From: CBFGRU01 sp965651255 | GTDB taxonomy: Bacteria > Planctomycetota > Phycisphaerae > Phycisphaerales > SM1A02 | Reading direction: 5' to 3' | NCBI GenBank assembly: GCA_965651255.1 | Contig: CBFGRU010000130.1 | Coordinates: forward strand, 1-8,433 | DNA: 8,433 bases | Shown: one piece after another, positions 1-6,384 of the stretch | How the letters are laid out: each line of letters starts with the position of its first letter | How positions within the stretch are numbered: position 1 is the first letter of the stretch | The notes under the pieces: model-generated | Told to the model about the DNA's origin: nothing | Seen by the model: only the letters and a program-made list of their open reading frames with translations | Database searches by the model: none | Position numbers and translations under genes: made by a program

Positions 1-43
1 GGGCGCATACTCCTGCGTCTGTGCCCGCGCGGCTGCCACCTCC

Positions 44-514
44 ATGGCCATTCGCCGCTCGAACGCGAAGTCCGCCGGCCCGCGCACGATCCGCTGTTAT
101 CTCTGCGGACACGTGCAGGAGGTTTCCGCGCGCGCCATGAGCACGAATTGTCCCGGCTGCCACAAGGCGATTCGCATCGAAGACTTCATCATCAAAACCT
201 ACGTCCCGGTTAACGACCTGCAGACGTGCGGCAAGATCGTGGTGACGAAGAAGGGACGGGTCGCGGCCAAGCGCATCCACGCCGGGGGCGGGATCGAATG
301 CGAAGGCATCCTGCACGGCGCGATTGAGTGCCTGGCTGAAGTGATCTTCGAAGCCAAGGCCGAGTGGAAGGGCCCTGTCCTGCGGTCAAAGCAACTCGTG
401 GTCAACGACGGTGCGAACATCGAGGGCCGCGTCTTCGTGCCGTGGGGTGCGGAAGTCGTGCCCGCCGATCCGAAGCCCCCCGCCACGCGCCCGGCTTCGC
501 CGATACCGCGGTGA
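44..514 (+). CDS. Zinc-ribbon plus bactofilin-like (polymer-forming) protein
   Basis: A 156-residue protein in two parts. The N-terminus carries a four-cysteine zinc-ribbon-like motif, C18-x2-C21 and C36-x2-C39. From about residue 54 to 136 there is a run of short, Gly/Val/Ile-rich strands (for example GKIVVTKKGRVAAKRIHAGG and VVNDGANIEGRV) with the regular rhythm of the bactofilin (DUF583) right-handed beta-helix. The tail is Pro/Ala-rich. Bactofilins polymerise into membrane-associated cytoskeletal filaments; the zinc ribbon suggests an extra binding function, which is inference. The start is uncertain: the frame stays open to the left edge, there is no Shine-Dalgarno site before ATG 44, and no other start codon lies in frame between base 2 and 44. 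The gene may therefore begin outside the window. It converges on the CPBP protease gene with 35 nt between the stop codons and no convincing terminator. Confidence 0.72.
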   Translation: MAIRRSNAKSAGPRTIRCYLCGHVQEVSARAMSTNCPGCHKAIRIEDFIIKTYVPVNDLQTCGKIVVTKKGRVAAKRIHAGGGIECEGILHGAIECLAEVIFEAKAEWKGPVLRSKQLVVNDGANIEGRVFVPWGAEVVPADPKPPATRPASPIPR

Positions 515-549
515 TAGCCAGTATCGATGAATCACGCAGAGTCACTCGC

Positions 550-1299
550 TCACCCGAACAGAATCATCGCGCCGACGCTGAAGACGCCCAGGTCAGCGAA
601 GATGTGGCTGATGTATCCCGGCCAGATGGACTGGTACCGACGATAACACCATGACCAGGTGACTCCGCCGATGAAGACACCGGTCGAGGCGAGCAGCGCA
701 GGAATGAGATCCATCTGCGCGGTGAGCGCGATGATGTGATGCACCGTAAAGAGAAATGCCGCGAGGATGACCGCCACCCATCCGTGCAGGAACGGCACGA
801 CCCTTTCGCACTTTGTGTATACGAACCATCGCCAGACGTACTCTTCGAGCAGAGCGTTGATGAAGGTCAGGGTGAGAACAAGACCTAGGTACGGCCAGAC
901 TCGATCGATGCCGTTTGCCGCTGCCATCGCGCGAACCTGCTCAGGATCAACGAGCGATGTGCCGACCGTGAGATACACGATCCAGATCACCACAAAGATC
1001 GCAACGCCAAGCAGCACGCCGACGCCCAGTCCGCCCCTCTTCATCGGCGAAACTGAAAGTCTCCGCCGATCGATGAACAACCACCATGCCAATGGGAAGG
1101 CAAGAATCCACACCTTGCACGCAATGTAGAGAACCTGGCCCAATCCGGTTCCTGCCGTCGCATCAAGGTGCATTGCGAAGAACGGCCCCAGCGATGCAGC
1201 GGGAACAAGGAGCGTGAGCGCGAGCAGCGCCAGCCCGAATCGGGTGGAACGATCATGGGCGATGGATTCCGGCGATGGATTGATGTTGGTTGAAGTCAT
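550..1299 (-). CDS. CPBP family intramembrane metalloprotease (CAAX/Abi type)
   Basis: A 249-residue polytopic membrane protein with about seven hydrophobic segments (roughly 21-43, 56-76, 91-112, 136-150, 168-190, 196-212 and 226-247). It has the three signatures of the CPBP (CAAX protease and bacteriocin-processing) family: EExxxR (E152, E153, R157), FxxxH (F184 to H188) and HxxxD (H232, D236). These residues form the intramembrane glutamyl/metal active site in the family, so the protein is probably catalytically competent. Substrates of bacterial members are mostly unknown; roles include peptide processing, immunity to self-made peptides and protein sorting. No bacteriocin-like small gene is visible beside it. 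The ATG at 1297-1299 has only a weak GAG upstream. It lies 111 nt downstream of the M32 gene on the same strand, but hairpins and a candidate promoter in that gap suggest separate transcription. Confidence 0.88.
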   Translation of the reverse strand: MTSTNINPSPESIAHDRSTRFGLALLALTLLVPAASLGPFFAMHLDATAGTGLGQVLYIACKVWILAFPLAWWLFIDRRRLSVSPMKRGGLGVGVLLGVAIFVVIWIVYLTVGTSLVDPEQVRAMAAANGIDRVWPYLGLVLTLTFINALLEEYVWRWFVYTKCERVVPFLHGWVAVILAAFLFTVHHIIALTAQMDLIPALLASTGVFIGGVTWSWCYRRYQSIWPGYISHIFADLGVFSVGAMILFG

Positions 1300-1315
1300 G
1301 GCTGGCTCAATTACT

Positions 1316-1342
1316 AGTATACACTAAGAATTGATTCGGCAA
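1316..1342 (-). promoter_or_regulatory. Candidate promoter of the CPBP protease gene
   Basis: On the minus strand a -10-like TATACT (1321 to 1316, 5 of 6 to consensus) follows TTGCCG (1342 to 1337, 4 of 6 to TTGACA), with a short 15-nt spacer. Transcription would start near 1309, leaving a leader of about 10 nt. The -10 lies inside a small inverted repeat, TAGT-N4-ACTA (1315-1326), which could be a regulator site. This is consensus matching by eye; the -35 overlaps the neighbouring hairpin. Confidence 0.35.
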
Positions 1343-1358
1343 CACCGGCCGCCAATTC
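1328..1358 (-). other. Hairpin with interrupted stem between M32 and CPBP genes
   Basis: GAATTG (1328-1333) pairs perfectly with CAATTC (1353-1358). Inside it CGGC (1337-1340) pairs with GCCG (1348-1351), leaving a small asymmetric internal loop and a 7-nt apical loop. It directly abuts the stronger hairpin at 1359-1382. It could help end transcription from the M32 genes or protect their 3' end. There is no T-tract. Confidence 0.35.
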
Positions 1359-1382
1359 CATCACCGCAGTCAGCGGATGATG
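1359..1382 (-). terminator. Terminator-like hairpin downstream of the M32 genes
   Basis: CATCACCGC (1359-1367) pairs with GCGG (1373-1376) plus TGATG (1378-1382). This gives a nine-pair stem with one bulged base at 1377 and a five-base loop (1368-1372). It lies 28 nt past the stop codon of the M32 gene that ends at 1411. The stem is strong but no run of U follows on the minus strand, so it is not a classic Rho-independent terminator. A role in RNA 3'-end formation or stability is inferred. Confidence 0.45.
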
Positions 1383-1410
1383 TCGTATCCCCCGCGCCAT
1401 GCCGGAACCA

Positions 1411-2952
1411 CTACGCTTCGGAACCGGGTGATTCAGGTAGCCCATAAATCGGCCGCAGGCCGTTCAGGTGGCGCAGAAGCGGCCGGATGGAAAGGGGCCG
1501 ACCGGTGATGCGTTCGATCAGCTCCGGCGCGTCGAAGCGCATGCCCTGACTGAACACATGTCGATTCATCCACGCGATGAGTTCGTGAAACTCGCCGCGC
1601 GCAATCAGTTCCGGAAGATCATCAAGATCATGCTCGGCTTGCTCCATCAGTTGGGCTGCGAAGAGATTGCCAAGCGTATAGGTCGGAAAGTAGCCGAACA
1701 GTCCTTCCGCCCAGTGAATGTCCTGCAGAACCCCCTTGCGATGATCGAGCGGCGGAAGGCCGAGGTCTGACTCATACCGCGCATGCCATGCTTCGGGGAG
1801 ATCATTGACCGAGAGCTGTCCGTTGATGAGCGCGCGTTCAAGGTCAAAGCGAATGAGAATGTGCAGGTTGTACGTCGTCTCTCCCGCTTCCATGCGAATG
1901 TAGTCGGGCTTCACGACATTGGCCGCGGCATACACCTCATCGAGCGCGAGATGTGCCACGGCGTTTCCGAAGTGCTCGCGCAGTTTCGGAAAGCACCACC
2001 GCCAGAACGCATGTCCGCGACCGATGTGGTTCTCCCACAATCGCGCCTGCGCTTCCTGCATGGCCGTCGAAGCCGCTCGGCCCATCGGCGAACCGAAGTG
2101 ATCTGCCGGATGATGTTGGTCGTACAACCCATGCCCCGCTTCGTGCAGGGTCGAGCCGAGTGCCAGAAGCAGCCGTGCCGATTCGAAGCGCGTCGTGATG
2201 CGTACATCGTCTCGATGCCAACCGAGGCAAAACGGGTGCTCGGATTCATCGAGCCGGCCTCGCTCAAAGTCGAATCCGATTGCGGCGATGACCTCCCGCA
2301 CGAACGCTTCCTGCTGATTTCGCGGCAGCGACATCGTGAGAAACGGATTCGTCGGCGGATTCGGAGCGGAAAGCAGTTCATCAAGCAGTGCGACCAGACA
2401 CGGCCGAAGTTCTTGAAAGAGCGGCTCCAGGTCACGGGCGCGCAGGCCGAACTCCCATTCATCCGCGAGCGCATCCCACGGTTCATCCGCATCGGTCACG
2501 GCGAGTGCATCGGCCTTCTGCCGCGCAAGATTGATCTGCTCATCAAGGATTGGCGCAAGGATGTTGAAATCGTTCGCCTGCCGCGCTTCGACCCACGCCC
2601 GATGACCGCGCGAGCGCACCCGAGCCAAAGCACCGATGAGGTCGTTCGGCACACGCCGCAACCGATCGTACTCGCGACGGATCACGCGCAGGTTCGTGCC
2701 CGCGACGGATGTCGGTTCGGCGGTGAGTTCCGGATCGCGCTCCGCGATCTCCAGCCATTCGCCCAGACGCTCGTCCGAAGCCAGTTCATGACAACAGCGC
2801 GCCAACTGTGCCATCTGCTCGGCGCGCAGCCCGCTAGCGCGCACGGGCATCTTCGTCTCTTCATCCCACGATAGAATCGACATCGTGCTCGCGAGCAAGG
2901 TCACTTCGCGCGTTCGTTCGAGCACGCAGCGGTACGCTTCGAGCGGGTTCAT
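1411..2952 (-). CDS. M32 (Taq-type) metallocarboxypeptidase, diverged paralogue
   Basis: A 513-residue protein of normal family length. M32 enzymes are cytoplasmic zinc carboxypeptidases that remove C-terminal residues from peptides. The zinc site is intact: HEAGH at 270-274 (H270, H274, catalytic E271) and third ligand E300, 26 residues after H274 as in the family. Also kept are HPF (239-241), DVRIT (249-253) and GVLQDIHW (407-414). Two signatures have changed: the usual HES/GQ is QEAQ (299-302), and IRxxAD ends in Gly (IRMEAG, 352-357, G357). The loop after HEAGH has QHH where the neighbour has QGL. The protein has no signal peptide. It begins 48 nt after the stop of the other M32 gene and is probably co-transcribed with it; a short GGTC repeat (2972-2984) lies in that gap. 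There is no clear Shine-Dalgarno site. Family assignment is firm; unchanged activity is not. Confidence 0.93.
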   Translation of the reverse strand: MNPLEAYRCVLERTREVTLLASTMSILSWDEETKMPVRASGLRAEQMAQLARCCHELASDERLGEWLEIAERDPELTAEPTSVAGTNLRVIRREYDRLRRVPNDLIGALARVRSRGHRAWVEARQANDFNILAPILDEQINLARQKADALAVTDADEPWDALADEWEFGLRARDLEPLFQELRPCLVALLDELLSAPNPPTNPFLTMSLPRNQQEAFVREVIAAIGFDFERGRLDESEHPFCLGWHRDDVRITTRFESARLLLALGSTLHEAGHGLYDQHHPADHFGSPMGRAASTAMQEAQARLWENHIGRGHAFWRWCFPKLREHFGNAVAHLALDEVYAAANVVKPDYIRMEAGETTYNLHILIRFDLERALINGQLSVNDLPEAWHARYESDLGLPPLDHRKGVLQDIHWAEGLFGYFPTYTLGNLFAAQLMEQAEHDLDDLPELIARGEFHELIAWMNRHVFSQGMRFDAPELIERITGRPLSIRPLLRHLNGLRPIYGLPESPGSEA

Positions 2953-3000
2953 CGTGAAGAAAGATTGCTGACGGTCGGTCGGTCTGTCAATCGCAAAGAT

Positions 3001-4554
3001 TCACTTCAATCCATAAAGCGGACGAAGCTTCCCTTCCAGGTGCCGCAGCAAAGGATCAGCCGAGAGCGGTTTGCCGGTCACGACTTCGCACAGTTTCTCC
3101 GGCGCGTACCGCTGGCCGTGCCGATGAATGTTCTCGTTCAGCCACTGCTTGAGATTGCTGAAGTCGCCCTTGCGGAACTGATCGTACAGATCGGGCATGT
3201 CGACGAGCGCCTTCTCGAAGAACTGCGCTGCGTAGAGGTTTCCGAGCGTGTAGGTTGGGAAGTAGCCCATGCTGGTCATGGACCAATGGACATCCTGCAG
3301 GCAACCCTTGGCATCATTCGGCACCTCGAGTCCGAGGTACTCCTGATACCGGGCGTTCCACGCAGCGGGAATGTCCCCAACGGCGAGTTCGCCCTTGAGA
3401 ATGGCCCGTTCAAGCTCGAAGCGCACCATGATGTGCATGTTGTACGTGGCTTCATCGGCTTCAACGCGAATGAAATCGGGGTTCACGATGTTCGCCCCGC
3501 CGTACGTATCCTCAAATGACAAGCCGTTCAGCGCACTTCCGAAGTGTTCGTTGAGATGCGGATAGGCCCACTCCCAGAAGGCGCGACTGCGGCCGACCTG
3601 GTTCTCCCACATCCGGCTCTGGCTCTCGTGAATGCCGAGCGAGACGCTCTGCCCCATCGGCAGGCCGAAGTGCTCAGCCAGCAGTCCCTGTTCGTAGATG
3701 CCGTGACCCGCTTCGTGCATTGTCGAGCCGATCGCATCGTTCAGATCGGTCTCACGGAACCGCGTCGTCAATCGCACATCACCCGGAAACGTGCCCGAGC
3801 AGAAGGGATGGGTGGACTTGTCGAGCCGCCCACGGTTGAAATCAAACCCAATGGATTCCGCAATGAACCGCACAAACGATTCCTGCCGGTCGATGGGCAG
3901 TTTCAATTCATTGAACGCATTGCTGGGCGGCGTGCCCTTGCCGAGCAACTCATCCAGCAATGACTTCAGCCGCGTGCGCAGTGGCGAGAACACCTCCGCA
4001 ACATGCTTCGCGGTGCAGCCGCGCTCGTAGTCCTCGGCCAGCGCATCCCACGGCTCGCCGCCTTCGGGCCATCCGTAACAATCGGCCTTCTGCCGCAGCA
4101 GCGAGACGATCTGCTCCAGGATCGGGCGGAAGGAGGCGAAGTTCGATTCCTTGCGCGCCTTCGCCCAGGTGTGCTGTCCGACGCTTGCGAGCCGCGCCTC
4201 CTCTTCGACCAGCGAAGCGGGAAGCTTGGTCCGGCGGTCGTATTCACGGCGAAGCTCGCGAATGTTCACCGCGGTCTCGCTAAGCGGATCCGCCACCAGG
4301 TCATCACTCGATTCGCATTCGGCGAGGAGATCGCCGATCCGCGCATCGGTAAACATCTCGTGACTGAGCTTGGCCAGTTGCGAGAGCTGGCGCGTGCGCA
4401 GCTCGACGCCGCCCGGAGGCATCATGGTTTCCTGGTCCCACCCGAGTACCTGCGCTGCGGAGGCGATTGTCGCCGCATCGCGCGCGCGGTTCACCAATTC
4501 CTGGTAGGCCGTCGAGGTCGGTGCGGAGACTGTCGCGCGAGTCATGGTGGTCAT
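3001..4554 (-). CDS. M32 (Taq-type) metallocarboxypeptidase, canonical copy
   Basis: A 517-residue cytoplasmic zinc carboxypeptidase expected to trim C-terminal residues from peptides. Numbering from the ATG at 4552-4554, all M32 signatures are present: HPF (249-251), DVRLT (259-263), HEAGH (280-284, ligands H280 and H284, catalytic E281), HESQ (309-312, third ligand E310), IRVEAD (362-367) and GCLQDVHW (417-424). I chose ATG 4554 over the in-frame TTG at 4560 because AGAAGGA (4568 to 4562) sits about 7 nt before the ATG but almost touches the TTG. Another ATG lies at 4545. It is first in a probable two-gene operon with the M32 paralogue downstream. Over the catalytic half, roughly half of the residues match that paralogue when aligned by eye, so the duplication is old. 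It is divergent from the amidohydrolase gene. Confidence 0.95.
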   Translation of the reverse strand: MTTMTRATVSAPTSTAYQELVNRARDAATIASAAQVLGWDQETMMPPGGVELRTRQLSQLAKLSHEMFTDARIGDLLAECESSDDLVADPLSETAVNIRELRREYDRRTKLPASLVEEEARLASVGQHTWAKARKESNFASFRPILEQIVSLLRQKADCYGWPEGGEPWDALAEDYERGCTAKHVAEVFSPLRTRLKSLLDELLGKGTPPSNAFNELKLPIDRQESFVRFIAESIGFDFNRGRLDKSTHPFCSGTFPGDVRLTTRFRETDLNDAIGSTMHEAGHGIYEQGLLAEHFGLPMGQSVSLGIHESQSRMWENQVGRSRAFWEWAYPHLNEHFGSALNGLSFEDTYGGANIVNPDFIRVEADEATYNMHIMVRFELERAILKGELAVGDIPAAWNARYQEYLGLEVPNDAKGCLQDVHWSMTSMGYFPTYTLGNLYAAQFFEKALVDMPDLYDQFRKGDFSNLKQWLNENIHRHGQRYAPEKLCEVVTGKPLSADPLLRHLEGKLRPLYGLK

Positions 4555-4561
4555 GTGCAAT

Positions 4562-4568
4562 TCCTTCT
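4562..4568 (-). promoter_or_regulatory. Ribosome binding site deciding the start of the M32 gene
   Basis: AGAAGGA on the minus strand lies 7 nt before ATG 4554 and about 1 nt before the alternative TTG 4560. The spacing supports the ATG. It is one of only two good Shine-Dalgarno matches seen in the window. Confidence 0.65.
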
Positions 4569-4593
4569 GATGACGCTCGATCCGCGGGTTCTA

Positions 4594-4616
4594 GACGACT
4601 GCTTGCAAGCGCCGTC
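4594..4616. promoter_or_regulatory. Dyad (possible operator) in the divergent M32/amidohydrolase spacer
   Basis: A perfect 10-bp palindrome, GCTTGCAAGC (4601-4610), is flanked by outer arms GACG (4594-4597) and CGTC (4613-4616), offset by one base. It sits between the two divergent genes, upstream of the extended -10 that faces the amidohydrolase, where a regulator could act on both directions. On the minus strand TAGAAC (4593 to 4588) is a possible weak -10 for the M32 genes, with no good -35. The operator role is inferred from position and symmetry only. Confidence 0.4.
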
Positions 4617-4625
4617 ACGCCCGCA

Positions 4626-4634
4626 TGGTATAAC
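4626..4634 (+). promoter_or_regulatory. Extended -10 promoter of the amidohydrolase gene
   Basis: TGGTATAAC is an extended -10 element: TGn followed by TATAAC, 5 of 6 to consensus. TTGCAA (4603-4608) is 20 nt away, too far for a normal -35, which the extended -10 can compensate. Transcription would start near 4641, just before the ribosome binding site, giving a leader of about 16 nt. Confidence 0.5.
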
Positions 4635-4644
4635 CTTGAGTGGC

Positions 4645-4652
4645 GAGGAGGT
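4645..4652 (+). promoter_or_regulatory. Strong Shine-Dalgarno site of the amidohydrolase gene
   Basis: GAGGAGGT ends 4 nt before ATG 4657, the best ribosome binding site in the window. It fixes the start at 4657 although the same frame is open back to 4003 through the antisense of the M32 gene. Confidence 0.85.
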
Positions 4653-4656
4653 TCAC

Positions 4657-6378
4657 ATGAACAGAGTGATGTTCGTCTTTTCGATCCTGGCCGCGGCGAT
4701 CACGCTTTCAATGGGCGGCTTCGCGGTGATTCCTGCCGACGAGCCAGCGGAACTCGTCGTCGTGAACGCCCTCATCTGGACGGGCGATGCCGACCGGCCC
4801 GCCGCGACCGCTTTCGCCGTGCGTGATGGCCGATTCATCGCCGTCGATGATGATGCACGAATTCGTGAATACATCGGCCCGCATACAAACGTCATCGATG
4901 CCGAAGGTCGGCGCATTGTTCCCGGCCTCATTGATACCCACGTGCATCTGCAGAATGCCTCGATCCGCCTCAGTCAGCTCGTTCTGCGCGAAACCCGGAG
5001 TCGTGAAGATCTGCTCGCGCAGGTTAAGGCCTACGCCGCCGACCTCGCGCCGGAGGACTGGGTCGTCGGAAACTCCTGGTCGTCGGAGAGTTGGCCGGAT
5101 CAGCGACCACCCACCGCCGATGAGCTGGATGAGGCCGCGGGCGGCCGGCCCGTCGTCCTGATGCGGATGGATGGGCACAGTCTCATCGCCAGCCAAAGCG
5201 CGCTGCGGTATGCGAACATCAACCGCGAGGGTCCGAATGATCCGCCGGGCGGGACGATCGGTCGCCGCGCCGACGGAACGCCGACCGGCGCGATCTATGA
5301 ACAGGCCATGGCCCTCATCACGCGGCACGTTCAACGGCGCGAAGTTGATCGCGTTGAGCTGATGCGCCGCGCGCTCAAAGTCGCTGCTGAGCATGGCATC
5401 ACCCAGGTCGGCGCACTCGAAACGCCGACCTTCATTGAAGATGTGCTGGCGCCGCTTGATGCAGCGAACGAACTTTCGCTCCGTGTCGTCGCCACGATCA
5501 GCGGCGCGGGCGATGAATTGCGCGACTGGAAGCCATGGCTCGACTGGGCGCGCGAGCACCGCACCCCCTCCTCCCTCGTGCGCGTGGTCGGCTTCAAGGT
5601 CTATATGGACGGTTCACTCGGTTCGCGCACCGCCTGGATGTACGAGCCGTACGCAGACAATCACCTCGCGGAGGACAAGGCCGATGACAACGCCGGCTAT
5701 CCGCTCGCCATGGCGGGCACGGGCGAGTTGAGCGAACTCGTGCGTCTCGGAACGGCGATGGGCCTGCAGCCCGCGGTGCACGCGATCGGCGATCGGGCCA
5801 ATCATGTCCTCCTGAACTGGTACGAAGAAATCCACCCCACACCCCGGCAGGCCGTACGGCCGCGCATCGAACATGCACAGCACCTCTTACCGACCGATAT
5901 CCCCCGGTTCGCGGAACTCGGCGTGATTCCCAGTATGCAACCGCTGCACAAGGCCGATGATGGCCGGTACGCCGAGCAGCGCCTCGGCCCAGAGCGGGTC
6001 AGGAGCAGTTATGCCTTCCGTGAATTACTTGATTCTGGTGCCAAACTTGCCTTCGGCAGCGATTGGCCGGTCGTCTCCATCAATCCCTTCCTCGGCATGC
6101 ACGCCGCCGTGGCGGGGCTGACGATCGAGGGCGAGCCATTCCTCCCCGAGCAGTCGATCACCGTTGAAGAAACACTGCGCTGTTACACGCAGCACGCAGC
6201 GTTCGCGTTGCACAGCGAGCGCGAGACCGGCATGATTCGGAAAGGCCTGGACGCGGACTTTGTCATCCTCGACCGCGACATCCTGTCGATCCCCACCAGT
6301 GAGTTGCCGCACACGACGGTACTGCGCACGGTCGTCGGCGGCGTCACCGTGCACCAGTCGCCGAAGGATCATGACTGA
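4657..6378 (+). CDS. Secreted YtcJ-type metal-dependent amidohydrolase (amidohydrolase 3 family)
   Basis: A 573-residue protein of the amidohydrolase superfamily (TIM-barrel metal hydrolases). Family members hydrolyse amides or related C-N bonds; the substrate cannot be read from the sequence. Residues 1-25 look like a Sec signal peptide (MNR, a hydrophobic run, then GGFA or VIPA cleavage sites). No lipobox Cys is present, so a soluble periplasmic protein is likely. Metal and active-site signatures occur in the expected order: GLIDTHVHL with H95 and H97, MDGHS (171-175), KVYMDGSLGSRTAW (314-327, including D318), VHAIGDRAN (374-382, H375), RIEHAQ (403-408, H406) and FGSDWP (467-472, D470). The N-terminal beta-sandwich part (about 31-88) and C-terminal DADFVILDRD (532-541) complete a full-length enzyme. 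It is divergent from the M32 genes and converges on the ankyrin gene with 6 nt between stop codons. Confidence 0.92.
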   Translation: MNRVMFVFSILAAAITLSMGGFAVIPADEPAELVVVNALIWTGDADRPAATAFAVRDGRFIAVDDDARIREYIGPHTNVIDAEGRRIVPGLIDTHVHLQNASIRLSQLVLRETRSREDLLAQVKAYAADLAPEDWVVGNSWSSESWPDQRPPTADELDEAAGGRPVVLMRMDGHSLIASQSALRYANINREGPNDPPGGTIGRRADGTPTGAIYEQAMALITRHVQRREVDRVELMRRALKVAAEHGITQVGALETPTFIEDVLAPLDAANELSLRVVATISGAGDELRDWKPWLDWAREHRTPSSLVRVVGFKVYMDGSLGSRTAWMYEPYADNHLAEDKADDNAGYPLAMAGTGELSELVRLGTAMGLQPAVHAIGDRANHVLLNWYEEIHPTPRQAVRPRIEHAQHLLPTDIPRFAELGVIPSMQPLHKADDGRYAEQRLGPERVRSSYAFRELLDSGAKLAFGSDWPVVSINPFLGMHAAVAGLTIEGEPFLPEQSITVEETLRCYTQHAAFALHSERETGMIRKGLDADFVILDRDILSIPTSELPHTTVLRTVVGGVTVHQSPKDHD

Positions 6379-6384
6379 TTCTCA

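Noticed and set aside
511..535. Possible hairpin between the bactofilin and CPBP genes (GTGAT and ATCAC)
   Set aside because: Only five pairs with a 15-nt loop and no T-tract; too weak to call a terminator.
1783..2874. Long plus-strand open frame of 363 codons
   Set aside because: It is fully antisense to the M32 gene with an intact active site. Its product is rich in Arg, Pro and His without domain-like motifs, as expected for a GC-rich shadow frame.
2972..2984. Short GGTC tandem repeat in the gap between the two M32 genes
   Set aside because: Only about three units; it could be chance and shows no further structure.
4003..4656. Upstream in-frame extension of the amidohydrolase, giving a 791-residue protein
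   Set aside because: It is the antisense of the well-supported M32 gene. A strong Shine-Dalgarno site, a promoter and a signal peptide all mark ATG 4657.
4708..5559. Minus-strand open frame of 283 codons
   Set aside because: It is antisense to the amidohydrolase, whose metal-binding motifs run through this region.
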